Positions 1 through 6,824 are shown, numbered from the stretch's first letter. The stretch: 7,605 nucleotides of DNA from Spirochaetota bacterium (GCA_026990615.1 JALXDB010000114.1:1-7605), one strand, 5' to 3'. Notes: generated from the letters alone by a model not told the origin. Made by a program: numbers and translations.

Positions 1-485
1 ATCCCGGTGAGGCAGAAGTTGTAGTTTCCATTAATTTTGGTTAATATTTTAAATCCGTTGTCGGTATACATCTCTTCAACTTCTGCAAGGCTGTAGTACC
101 TTTCGTTTATGCCTGTATCTGTGCCCCATTTCCAGTCAACGGTTATGAGGCAGCCTCCTTTTTTCAGGCATCTGTGGGATTCTTTTATGAACATTTCGGG
201 CCATGTAATGTGATGGAAACTCCGGATTGAATATATAATATTAAATGTGAGGTTTAAGCCTGATATTTTTTCCGCTTCAATGTTGTAGCAGCTTAGATTT
301 TCGCTCTTTTTGCTTATGCCATAGGGGTCAACACCTATACCGGTAACCTTATATTTTTTTACCAGGTTCTCAAGAAAATTGCAGTAACCGCTTCCAACTT
401 CACATACCGTGTAGTTTTCTTTAATATACTTTTCAAGTTCCTGCATTAAGAGGCCATTTCCCTCTTTTTCCATGTCATATATCAT
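1..485 (-). CDS. Class I SAM-dependent methyltransferase, 3' end cut by window
   Basis: The frame stays open from an ATG at 485 to the left edge, giving 161 codons with the C-terminus missing. The protein reads MIYDMEKEGNGLLMQELEKY at the N-terminus. Then come a glycine-rich SAM-binding motif I (VCEVGSGYCNFLENL, about residues 33-47), a motif II-like segment ending in an acid (TGIGVDPYG), a post-core SFHHITWPEMF stretch, and LKKGGCLITVDWKWG, the usual strand 5 region. This is the Rossmann-fold methyltransferase pattern; the substrate cannot be read from it. The start is supported by TGGAG at 496-500 inside the end of pheS, 10 nt upstream. The pheS stop and this ATG are separated by one base (TAACATG), so translation is probably coupled and the gene shares the pheS transcript. 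A second in-frame ATG at 473 is possible but lies further from the Shine-Dalgarno site. The protein is probably cytoplasmic, with no signal peptide in the visible part. The fold is certain enough; the specific role is unknown. Confidence 0.85.
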   Translation of the reverse strand, partial: MIYDMEKEGNGLLMQELEKYIKENYTVCEVGSGYCNFLENLVKKYKVTGIGVDPYGISKKSENLSCYNIEAEKISGLNLTFNIIYSIRSFHHITWPEMFIKESHRCLKKGGCLITVDWKWGTDTGINERYYSLAEVEEMYTDNGFKILTKINGNYNFCLTG

Positions 486-486
486 G

Positions 487-1512
487 TTAAAACTGCTCCA
501 GAAATCTTAAGTCTCCGCTGTGAAACAATCTTATATCGTTAATTTCGTACCTCATCATAACAAGTCTGTCCAACCCCATCCCGAAGGCAAAGCCCGAGTA
601 TTCATTGGGATCTATACCTCCGGCTTTGAGAACATTGGGATGTACCATCCCGCATGGCAGAAGTTCAACCCAACCGGAGTACTTACATACGGGGCATCCC
701 TTTCCGCCGCATATGAGGCAGTTTATATCGAGTTCAAATCCTGGCTCTACAAACGGGAAATATCCGGGTCTCAGCCTTACCTTTACATCCCTTTTGAAAA
801 CCTCTTTTAACATTGTTTTCATAACAGCTATGAGGTTTGCGACTGATATATTTCTATCTATCATTAACCCTTCGACCTGATAGAAGGTATGTTCGTGAGA
901 AGCATCTGTCTCTTCGTATCTAAAAACACGGCCCGGTGCGATCGCTCGGATGGGTGGTTTAAACTTTTCCATTGTCCTTATTTGGACACAGGATGTGTGG
1001 GTTCTTAAGAGATTTCCATCTTCTGTCCATATGGTATCCTGCATATCCCTTGCAGGATGGTCCTTGGGAATATTTAGAGCCTCAAAATTGTAGTATTCAA
1101 GTTCGATTTCGGGTCCAGACATTATTGCAAAACCCATTGAAGTAAAGATATCTTCGACTTCCATCCTCATTCTGGTGATGGGATGCATATGGCCTATGGG
1201 AATCTTCTCCCCGGGCTCTGTTATATCGATTGATTCCTTTTTGATGAGTTCATTGAATATTTTCTCTTCCAACTGTGCGTTTTTATTTTCAAGAAGTTTT
1301 GATATTTCATTTTTTACAAGATTTGATTTTTTCCCGGCCGAAGGCCTTATCTCCTTTGGAAGTTCTCCAAGCGATTTCAATATATTGGTAATCTCACTTT
1401 TCCTCCCCAGATATTTCACCCTTATTTTTTCAAGTTCTTCAAAGTTACTGACCTTCTCGATATCAGACTTCGCCTCCCTGAGTATCTCGTCGAGCCTTGT
1501 AATAATATCCAT
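487..1512 (-). CDS. pheS: Phenylalanine--tRNA ligase alpha subunit
   Basis: This is the catalytic alpha subunit of the class IIc phenylalanyl-tRNA synthetase (alpha2beta2 with PheT), which charges tRNA-Phe with phenylalanine using ATP in the cytoplasm. At 341 aa it has normal length. Residues 1-95 are the N-terminal coiled-coil arm that binds tRNA. The catalytic core starts near PGEKIPIGHMHPI (100-112). It includes RDMQDTIW (155-162), HTSCVQIRTM (172-181), motif 2 APGRVFRYEETDASHEHTF (192-210) and motif 3 GFAFGMGLDRL (307-317), with the phenylalanine-pocket alanine at A309. Four cysteines (265, 268, 273, 276, pattern CxxCxxxxCxxC) form a knuckle insertion that I recall from Bacillus-type PheS; E. 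coli PheS lacks it. The ATG is preceded by GGAG and AGGA at 1517-1524. The gene lies 40 bp downstream of the LacI-type gene and 1 bp upstream of the methyltransferase. pheT, which usually follows pheS directly, is absent here. Confidence 0.97.
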   Translation of the reverse strand: MDIITRLDEILREAKSDIEKVSNFEELEKIRVKYLGRKSEITNILKSLGELPKEIRPSAGKKSNLVKNEISKLLENKNAQLEEKIFNELIKKESIDITEPGEKIPIGHMHPITRMRMEVEDIFTSMGFAIMSGPEIELEYYNFEALNIPKDHPARDMQDTIWTEDGNLLRTHTSCVQIRTMEKFKPPIRAIAPGRVFRYEETDASHEHTFYQVEGLMIDRNISVANLIAVMKTMLKEVFKRDVKVRLRPGYFPFVEPGFELDINCLICGGKGCPVCKYSGWVELLPCGMVHPNVLKAGGIDPNEYSGFAFGMGLDRLVMMRYEINDIRLFHSGDLRFLEQF

Positions 1513-1552
1513 TACTTCCTCTCCTTACTTTTTCTGTTAGAATATTAATTAA

Positions 1553-2539
1553 TTATTTTTTGGTCAATCTCTTTAACACGGATCCCTTCTCTTTAATTTG
1601 CGCCATCAATTTTACCCGTTTTATAATTCTGTCACCTGTAAGAATCTCCCTTGTTAGCATTTCGGCGGCGAGGGACACCGCCTGTTCGACCGGTATAATC
1701 ACTGTGGTTAGCTCGGGGAAAATAGTCTCAGTGTTAAAATCATCTCCGCATGTTATAAAGGATAGATCTTCGGGGATTTTTTTGTTTAATTTTAAGAGTA
1801 TTTTGATTAATAGCTGTGAAAGTTTGTGGTCGATGCTGAAGACAGCCGTTGTTCTATCTATCTTTTCCTTTAGATCTTCTGAACTCTCTTCAAGCTGAGA
1901 CCTGTCTATAATAAACTCTTCGTAGTACTGTATGCCGTATTCATCGTGGGCAAAGAGATATCCCCTTTTTATTTCGGCAAAGATATTTAGTGGCCGGTTA
2001 TCTGTGAGAAACATTATATTACTGTGGTTTGCCTTTATCAATCTTTTAGCGGCGAGATAGCCAGCCTGAAAGTAGTCGATTTCAACAAAGTTAATATCTT
2101 CTCTTGAAATATCTCCTCCGAGAAAAACAGTATGGTACTCCTCTTTAATAATATTATGGATTATTCTCTCCTGATTTTCAGGTTCTACCACTATAACTCC
2201 GTCGTATCTTCCAGATCTGAGAAGATGGAAGCATTGGTCAAGGTTTAAATTAAGATTAAGCTCGGGGTAAAAGGACCTGGCATATATTTCGTTGATTAAG
2301 GTTGCGAGCATATTCGGATATGTGTACAAAAAGTACTCTGGAAGGATAATGCCAATTGTATTTTTAATCCCTGTTTTAAGCCTCTTACCGTTTACATTTA
2401 TGGCGTAGTTCAACTTTTCTGCAGCATTAAGCACTTTTTTTACAACAGCATCGCTGTGAGATCCTTTGTTGTTAAGTATTCTTGAAACTGTTGCTATAGA
2501 TACTCCAGCTTCTCTTGCAACGTCTCTTATTGTAACCAC
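1553..2539 (-). CDS. LacI-family transcriptional regulator
   Basis: A sugar-responsive DNA-binding repressor of the LacI/GalR family, 328 aa, typical length. The N-terminal HTH (residues 2-46) starts TIRDVAREAGVSIATVSRIL and continues with LNAAEKLNY. A hinge with the expected leucine (GKRLKTG, 51-57) follows, then the periplasmic-binding-protein-like effector domain starting at NTIGIILP (60-67). Family signatures in that domain are YDGVIVVEP (112-120), EIDYFQAGYLAAKRLI (153-168), FITCGDDFN (261-269) and LTTVIIPVEQAVSLAAEML (277-295). The start is GTG, with GGAG at 2547-2550 placed 7 nt upstream. It is divergent from the ABC ATPase gene and two LacI-type operators lie between them, so the likely targets are that ATPase and itself. 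pheS follows 40 bp downstream with no terminator visible. The inducer is probably a sugar or its phosphate, but the binding-pocket residues do not tell me which. Confidence 0.95.
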   Translation of the reverse strand: MVTIRDVAREAGVSIATVSRILNNKGSHSDAVVKKVLNAAEKLNYAINVNGKRLKTGIKNTIGIILPEYFLYTYPNMLATLINEIYARSFYPELNLNLNLDQCFHLLRSGRYDGVIVVEPENQERIIHNIIKEEYHTVFLGGDISREDINFVEIDYFQAGYLAAKRLIKANHSNIMFLTDNRPLNIFAEIKRGYLFAHDEYGIQYYEEFIIDRSQLEESSEDLKEKIDRTTAVFSIDHKLSQLLIKILLKLNKKIPEDLSFITCGDDFNTETIFPELTTVIIPVEQAVSLAAEMLTREILTGDRIIKRVKLMAQIKEKGSVLKRLTKK

Positions 2540-2563
2540 TGTATATCTCCTGCTATGATAGCT

Positions 2564-2592
2564 ATTTTACAATTTAATTGAAATTTAGTCAA
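2564..2592 (-). promoter_or_regulatory. Sigma-70-type promoter of the LacI-type gene
   Basis: On the minus strand, TTGACT (2587-2592) and TAAAAT (2564-2569) are separated by exactly 17 bp, matching the TTGACA/TATAAT consensus at 5 of 6 positions each. Transcription would start near 2557, giving a leader of about 18 nt with GGAG before the GTG. The -35 box is 2 bp from the operator at 2595-2606, so a bound repressor would contact or block RNA polymerase. Confidence 0.7.
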
Positions 2593-2594
2593 GG

Positions 2595-2606
2595 GTAAAC
2601 GTTTAC
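2595..2606. promoter_or_regulatory. LacI-type operator 1 (repressor-gene side)
   Basis: GTAAACGTTTAC is a perfect 12-bp palindrome with the central CG step typical of LacI/GalR-family operators. It shares the 11-mer AACGTTTACAT with operator 2 near 2758-2768. Its position directly upstream of the repressor gene's -35 box suggests autoregulation. The encoded LacI-type protein is the natural binder, by inference from position. Confidence 0.75.
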
Positions 2607-2690
2607 ATCTAAATTTTAAGCTGTATTATGGGGTTTTGGGCTGAAACGGGTTGAAAAGTCTGTTGTAAGGTAATAATTTCATTATTTATG

Positions 2691-2719
2691 TTGACAATCA
2701 ACGAAAAAAGTGTTTAAAT
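2691..2719 (+). promoter_or_regulatory. Sigma-70-type promoter of the ABC ATPase gene
   Basis: TTGACA (2691-2696) is a perfect -35 box. After 17 bp comes TTAAAT (2714-2719), a 4 of 6 match to the -10 consensus, preceded by TG one base away (2711-2712) as in extended -10 promoters. The start would be near 2726, leaving about 60 nt of leader that contains operator 2 and the GGAGG ribosome binding site (2778-2782). Confidence 0.6.
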
Positions 2720-2751
2720 AATGTTGTGATTTGTAATATAGTAATATTTTC

Positions 2752-2769
2752 AATGTTAACGTTTACATT
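2752..2769. promoter_or_regulatory. LacI/CcpA-like operator 2 (ATPase side)
   Basis: AATGTTAACGTTTACATT is an 18-bp inverted repeat centred on CG with a single mismatched pair (2757/2764). It differs at one position from the catabolite-responsive (cre) pattern WTGNAANCGNWNNCAW. It lies downstream of the predicted ATPase promoter and 8 bp before the GGAGG site, so a bound repressor would act mainly as a roadblock to elongation, possibly helped by looping to operator 1, 160 bp away centre to centre. Confidence 0.75.
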
Positions 2770-2788
2770 CTGAATTTGGAGGAAGAGT

Positions 2789-3895
2789 ATGGCTGAAGTA
2801 ACATTAAAAAATGTGACAAAGGTTTTTGAAGGAAACGTGCTTGCAGTTAAGGATTTTAATCTGACAGTAGCGGACAAGGAGTTTGTCGTTCTTGTAGGTC
2901 CCTCCGGATGCGGAAAATCTACAACACTCAGGTGCATCGCAGGGCTTGAGGAGATAACCTCCGGTGAGATTTATATCGGGGACAGGCTTGTTAATGATGT
3001 TCCACCAAAAGACAGAGATATCGCAATGGTATTTCAAAACTACGCCCTTTATCCCCATATGAATGTCTACAAGAACCTTTCTTTTGGACTTGAACTCAGG
3101 AAGATTCCCAAAGATGAGATTGATAGAAGGGTAAGGGAAGCGGCTAGAATCCTCGATATAGAGCATCTTCTTGATAGAAAACCGAAAGCTCTATCGGGTG
3201 GCCAGAGACAGCGTGTTGCTGTTGGTAGGGCAATTGTAAGAAACCCCGCCGTATTTCTTTTTGATGAGCCTCTTTCAAACCTTGATGCCAAGTTGAGGGT
3301 TCAGATGAGAACAGAGCTCGCCAAACTGCATCAGAGTTTGCAGGCAACGATGATTTACGTAACCCATGACCAGGTTGAAGCTATGACCATGGGTAACAGG
3401 ATTGTGGTAATGAAAGATGGAATAATCCAGCAGGTATCGGATCCTTTAACACTCTACAATCATCCTGTAAACAAGTTCGTAGCTGGTTTTATAGGAAGCC
3501 CACCCATGAACTTTATAGAGGTTGAGGTCGTAAGACAGGGCAATGATTACTATGTGAAAAACGGTAATTTTACTGTTCTGGTTAAAAAGGATGCCTATGA
3601 GAAGGTTAAGGACTACGAAGGTAAAAAGGCAATATTCGGTTTTAGGCCTGAAGATCTGATAGATGAAAATATAGTTAAACCAGAGGAAAAAGAGGGTAAA
3701 CTTATCAAGGCCAGGGTAGAGGTTATAGAGCCTCTGGGCTCCGAGATATATTTATATCTGACCTCTGGCAAGGACAGCTTTGTAACAAGGGTACCTAGCC
3801 ACTATAAAGCAGAACTTGGACAGGAGGTCGGATTTGTAGTTGACCTTGAAAAATCTCATCTCTTTGATATTGAAACCGAAGAGGCAATCTACTGA
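2789..3895 (+). CDS. Sugar ABC transporter ATP-binding protein, MalK/MsmK/UgpC type
   Basis: This is the ATPase that powers carbohydrate importers of the CUT1 type, acting as a dimer on the cytoplasmic face of two permease subunits. At 368 aa it has normal length. Visible motifs are Walker [10 protein letters not shown] (37-45), Q-loop Q83 in [11 protein letters not shown], signature [16 protein letters not shown] (135-150), Walker B VFLFDE (155-160), D-loop SNLD (163-166) and H-loop H193 in VTHD. After about residue 235 comes the regulatory OB/TOBE region (FIGSPPMNF, then FGFRPEDL at 284-290). The start has GGAGG 6 nt upstream. No permease or solute-binding gene lies on either side. Solo ATPases of this family (MsmK, MsiK) are known to serve several transporters, and that is the likely role here. 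The divergent LacI-type gene and operator 2 suggest sugar-responsive repression. The exact sugar is unknown, so I give no gene symbol. Confidence 0.95.
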   Translation: MAEVTLKNVTKVFEGNVLAVKDFNLTVADKEFVVLVGPSGCGKSTTLRCIAGLEEITSGEIYIGDRLVNDVPPKDRDIAMVFQNYALYPHMNVYKNLSFGLELRKIPKDEIDRRVREAARILDIEHLLDRKPKALSGGQRQRVAVGRAIVRNPAVFLFDEPLSNLDAKLRVQMRTELAKLHQSLQATMIYVTHDQVEAMTMGNRIVVMKDGIIQQVSDPLTLYNHPVNKFVAGFIGSPPMNFIEVEVVRQGNDYYVKNGNFTVLVKKDAYEKVKDYEGKKAIFGFRPEDLIDENIVKPEEKEGKLIKARVEVIEPLGSEIYLYLTSGKDSFVTRVPSHYKAELGQEVGFVVDLEKSHLFDIETEEAIY

Positions 3896-4057
3896 TCTTT
3901 CAGGACTTGAAATTTGGTCTAAACTACCGACCTGAAGCAGGTGTTATTAAAAATTTGTAGTACGTTGTATGTTATATATCTTTACTGGATTGGATAGAGG
4001 TAAATAGAATATCTGGATAATATATAAAGAGAAGGTGCTGGTAGGGTAATACTGGAA

Positions 4058-4235
4058 GTTCTGGCAGAGTGATAATGAAAATCGTAGGTTGTGGGCCCGA
4101 TGAAGGATTAATTTTGCGAGGTGGAGCCCTGGACTTACATGGGTTTTTAGCATGTAGGTTTGATTTTAAAGCTGTTGTTAAGCCAGAATATAATAAATTA
4201 AAAATGGGGGCCGTAATTAGGCCCCTATTTTTTTT
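4058..4235 (+). ncRNA. Candidate structured RNA: three-way junction plus intrinsic terminator
   Basis: By eye, several helices nest without conflict. P1 is GTTCTGGC (4058-4065) with GCCAGAAT (4182-4189). P2 is AAAATCG (4078-4084) with TGATTTT (4161-4167). P3 is GGGCCC (4093-4098) with GG-A-GCCC (4123-4129, one bulged A). P4 is ACTTACATG (4133-4141) with CATGTAGGT (4151-4159). P2 encloses P3 and P4, forming a compact three-way junction, and a strong terminator follows 15 nt after P1. The 5' end is unknown: TAGAAT at 4005-4010 could be a -10 box, which would put the start near 4017, but its -35 match is poor. It could be a free small RNA, a structured 3' UTR of the ATPase mRNA, or a leader of the phoB-type gene. 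It does not match the conserved cores I know for 6S, tmRNA, RNase P, SRP or common riboswitches. Confidence 0.45.
4205..4235 (+). terminator. Strong intrinsic terminator
   Basis: TGGGGGCC (4205-4212) pairs with GGCCCCTA (4220-4227) around a 7-nt loop; one pair is G-T, the rest Watson-Crick. Eight T residues (4228-4235) follow immediately. It ends transcription coming from the ATPase gene or from the RNA candidate, 134 bp before the response regulator ATG. A-rich bases at 4201-4204 would give a shorter T-run on the minus strand, so it may work weakly both ways. Confidence 0.9.
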
Positions 4236-4369
4236 GATTTTACCTTTATTATTTCGGTAAGTATTTTTTACGTGTTGTCTATAAGAAATTTAGTGTTAGT
4301 TTTTCCTTTAAAATATGTTAATATAAAATTAAGATTAAATTGTAAATTACTTTTGCTTTGAGGTGATAT

Positions 4370-5074
4370 ATGACAGGTGGCAAAAGTATCCTTGTAATAG
4401 ATGATGAAGAGGATATAAGAGAACTTCTCGAGTATAACCTGACTAAAGAGGGGTTCAGAGTTTACACTCAACCGGATGGAAGCAATGGTCTAAAGATGAT
4501 CAGGGAGAGAAGGCCGGACCTCATAATTCTTGATCTAATGCTTCCTGGTCTTGATGGTCTTGATGTCTGCAGGATTGTAAAGAATGATAAAGACTTAAAT
4601 CATATACCGATCGTAATGTTAACTGCTAAAGGTGAAGAGGAGGATGTTATAACCGGCCTTGAGCTTGGCGCAGATGACTACATTACAAAACCTTTTTCCA
4701 TGTACATTCTCATTGCAAGAATAAAAGCAATATTCAGAAGGATGGAATCGAGAAATACAGAATCAACTAACCTATCTCCTATAGTAGTTGGGCCTGTAAT
4801 AATAGATACACAGAAGTATCAGGTTCTTGTAAATAAAAATGAAATTAAGTTAACCCCCACAGAGTTTAATATTCTAAAGCTTCTTGCCTTAAACGAGGGT
4901 AAGGTCTTAACAAGGAAGCAGCTTCTTGGGAACATTCAGGGGAATAGTGTGGACTTTGTGACTGAAAGGACGATTGATGTACATCTTACATCTCTGAGGA
5001 AAAAACTTGGAAGCGAGGGCTGGATGATAGAAACAGTCAGAGGTGTGGGGTACAGGTTGAAAAATGAAAGATGA
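4370..5074 (+). CDS. OmpR/PhoB-family response regulator
   Basis: The DNA-binding output half of a two-component system, 234 aa, typical length. The receiver domain (about 5-120) has the acidic pair D11/D12, phosphoacceptor D55 in LIILDLMLPG, T85 in IVMLTAKG and K107 in YITKPFS, all intact. The C-terminal winged-helix domain (about 137-231) shows LTPTEFNILKLLALNEGKVL (161-180), RTIDVHLTSLRKKL (200-213) and IETVRGVGYRL (220-230), the PhoB-type pattern. GAGGTGAT (4360-4367) precedes the ATG. The stop overlaps the kinase start by ATGA, so the two are co-translated partners. The PhoB-like sequence and PhoR-like partner suggest phosphate sensing, but no pst or phoU gene is here, so I leave out the symbol. 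Confidence 0.95.
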   Translation: MTGGKSILVIDDEEDIRELLEYNLTKEGFRVYTQPDGSNGLKMIRERRPDLIILDLMLPGLDGLDVCRIVKNDKDLNHIPIVMLTAKGEEEDVITGLELGADDYITKPFSMYILIARIKAIFRRMESRNTESTNLSPIVVGPVIIDTQKYQVLVNKNEIKLTPTEFNILKLLALNEGKVLTRKQLLGNIQGNSVDFVTERTIDVHLTSLRKKLGSEGWMIETVRGVGYRLKNER

Positions 5075-6819
5075 AACGTGAAGGTGGCCTTGCAGGATTT
5101 TACTGGAAGATTTATATTGTATCCGTTGCCTTTATTTTTCTAACCATATTGGCAACAAGCTTGATTTTTAGAACGATTATACAGCGTTCCTATTACACCA
5201 GCCTCGAGAGGGAGTTTAAAACCGAGGCCTTTTTACTCGCCGAAATATTTTCAAAGACTCAGAAGCCCGGGATAGTGCAGAAGTGGAGACTTGAGGAGAA
5301 ATCCAGGATAACAATAATCAATAAGAACGGCGAAGTTCAGCTGGATACCCATTACAATCCCTTCAAGATGAGAAACCAGCTTGATCAGCCGGAGATAAGG
5401 GATGCAATTAAATATGGGTGGGGGAAGAGTGTCAGATGGAGCGAATACGTTGGACTGAAGATGTTTTTTATAGCCGGGTATTTTACATTTGACAAATATC
5501 CCACGATGATAATAAGACTCGGTATCCCCGTTTATATGATTAACAGAACGATCAATAAAACAACCTCTACTGTGGTTCTCGGTGGAATAATAATATTCTC
5601 GGTTGTTTCATTTTTGAGTCTCTTTATGATTAAAGAGGTCACCTATCCAATAATGCAGATAGCAGATTCAATTAGGGCCTTTTCGAATGGAGAGGAAAAG
5701 GTAAATATGCCTGTTTTTAGAAACAGAGAATTGAATCTGCTATCCACCGAATTAAGCAGAATGATGGATAGTATAATTAGGGGTCGTGGTGAGCTTTCAC
5801 TGGTTAAAGATCAAACGGTTAAGATTCTGTCGAGTATGCACGAGGGGATAATTCTAGTTGATAGGAATGGAAGAATTAGAGAGATAAATAGATCCGCCAA
5901 GGAAATTTTTGGTTTTCAGGGCAAGGATGTAGTGGGAAAAAATCTATTCTCCCTTGTTATGTCCGAAGAGATGAGGAAAGGTGTTGAGGCAATAACATCG
6001 GGTGAGGATAAGGTTACTGGAGTTACGACTGTAAATGTTCCCGATGAAAGAAAGATAGAGTTTACCTGTACTCCATTTGGTGAAATGAGAGGTGTTGTTA
6101 TTGCCCTGCATGATATAACAAAGATAGACAGGCTTGAGAATATCAGGAGGGAGTTTGTTGCAAATGTTTCTCATGAGTTAAGGACCCCAATTACATCGGT
6201 AAAAGGTTTTGTTGAAACATTGTTTAAAATGAACCCCATATCCAGTGATCAGATGTCTCAGAAGTTCTTAAAGATTGTCCAAAAGAATATTCTGCGTATG
6301 GAGAATATAATAGAGGACCTTCTAACTCTTTCAAAGATAGAGGCCGGAGCAATAGATCTACCTGAAGATAGGATAATTATTAACAGGTGTATAGAAAATG
6401 CTGTAAGTGTTATTAAACAGAAGTATCCTGGAAGGAAGGTATTGGTAAGGGGTAATGAATACGAGTTTGTTGTAAGGGGAAATCAGCATTTAATAGAATT
6501 GGCACTTATAAATCTAATTGACAATGCAATAAAATACAGCAGTGATGATGTGGAGGTCGAGCTTGATGGAAATTACAGGAAGGTGTTTATTTCGATTAAG
6601 GATAGAGGAATAGGAATCCCGGAAAAGGACATCGATAGAATATTTGAAAGTTTCTACAGAGTAGACAAGGCTCGCTCCAGAGCCATGGGAGGGACCGGAC
6701 TTGGCCTTACTATTGTAAAGAGAATTGTTGAAGCCCATAAAGGAATAGTCAGGGTATACAGCAGGTCGGACAGGGGAACAGTATTTAAAATAGAGCTTCC
6801 CCGTTTTGTTCAAATATGA
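5071..6819 (+). CDS. PhoR-like membrane sensor histidine kinase with HAMP and PAS domains
   Basis: A 582-aa inner-membrane sensor that should phosphorylate the regulator encoded just upstream. TM1 is about 12-35 and TM2 about 166-187. Between them is an extracytoplasmic sensor region of about 130 residues with no motif I recognise. After TM2 come a HAMP linker (about 188-240) and a PAS domain (about 247-350, with HEGIILVDRNGRIREINRSA). The HisKA helix follows with catalytic H368 in FVANVSHELRTPITSVKGF. The HATPase domain has N-box N485 in NLIDNAIKYS, G1 DRGIGIP (511-517), F-box FESFYR (525-530) and G2 GGTGLGL (540-546). All catalytic boxes are intact. The HAMP-PAS-kinase order and the SHELRTP context resemble PhoR. 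Start ATG overlaps the regulator's TGA (ATGA), so no separate promoter is needed. The true signal is unproven, since phosphate transport genes are not in view. Confidence 0.95.
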   Translation: MKREGGLAGFYWKIYIVSVAFIFLTILATSLIFRTIIQRSYYTSLEREFKTEAFLLAEIFSKTQKPGIVQKWRLEEKSRITIINKNGEVQLDTHYNPFKMRNQLDQPEIRDAIKYGWGKSVRWSEYVGLKMFFIAGYFTFDKYPTMIIRLGIPVYMINRTINKTTSTVVLGGIIIFSVVSFLSLFMIKEVTYPIMQIADSIRAFSNGEEKVNMPVFRNRELNLLSTELSRMMDSIIRGRGELSLVKDQTVKILSSMHEGIILVDRNGRIREINRSAKEIFGFQGKDVVGKNLFSLVMSEEMRKGVEAITSGEDKVTGVTTVNVPDERKIEFTCTPFGEMRGVVIALHDITKIDRLENIRREFVANVSHELRTPITSVKGFVETLFKMNPISSDQMSQKFLKIVQKNILRMENIIEDLLTLSKIEAGAIDLPEDRIIINRCIENAVSVIKQKYPGRKVLVRGNEYEFVVRGNQHLIELALINLIDNAIKYSSDDVEVELDGNYRKVFISIKDRGIGIPEKDIDRIFESFYRVDKARSRAMGGTGLGLTIVKRIVEAHKGIVRVYSRSDRGTVFKIELPRFVQI

Positions 6820-6824
6820 ACGGA

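Larger units (their letters stand above)
3896..4369. other. 474-bp non-coding region between ATPase and response regulator genes
   Basis: No open frame here has a Shine-Dalgarno site and coding character. The only one of note on the plus strand (4069-4260) runs straight through a terminator. From left to right the region holds weak alternative hairpins just after the ATPase stop (ACCTG-AAG-CAGGT at 3930-3942, competing with GGTC/GACC at 3916-3919/3929-3932), an AT-rich stretch to about 4030, the structured RNA candidate with its terminator, and an AT-rich leader (4236-4369) that must carry the response regulator promoter. In the leader, TATAAA at 4322-4327 is a possible -10 box, but I see no good -35 box. 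GAGGTGAT at 4360-4367 is the ribosome binding site for the ATG at 4370. Confidence 0.7.

Noticed and set aside
694..729. CxxC/CxxC cysteine cluster in PheS as a novel zinc insertion
   Set aside because: I recall the same knuckle from Bacillus-type PheS, so it is a known family variant.
980..1000. PheS has HTSC where many homologues have HTSP
   Set aside because: This position varies among bacterial PheS proteins (E. coli has HTSG), so it is not a meaningful oddity.
2651..2679. Second possible promoter for the ATPase gene (TTGAAA with TAATTT)
   Set aside because: The -10 match is poor at 17-bp spacing, and the TTGACA promoter at 2691-2719 is clearly better.
3930..3942. ACCTG-AAG-CAGGT hairpin as terminator of the ATPase gene
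   Set aside because: The stem is only 5 bp with a 3-nt loop, competes with other local pairings, and is followed by GTTATTAAAA instead of a T-run. The strong terminator at 4205-4235 is a better transcript end.
4010..4021. ATCTGGATAAT resembles the TPP (thi-box) riboswitch motif
   Set aside because: The obligatory continuation GCCAGCGTAGGGA and the upstream CTGAGA are absent; the following bases are ATATAAAGAG.
4093..4132. SAM-I riboswitch-like words: GGCCCGATGAA followed by GAGGTGGAG
   Set aside because: In SAM-I (S-box) RNAs, GGTGGAGGGA comes before GGCCCGATGAA. Here the order is reversed and the rest of the core (CCGGCAACC, GGTGCCAA) is missing. I treat the likeness as coincidence.
4069..4260. 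63-codon plus-strand open frame in the intergenic region
   Set aside because: It has no Shine-Dalgarno site, covers the RNA helices, and its end runs through the terminator and T-run, so it is probably not translated.
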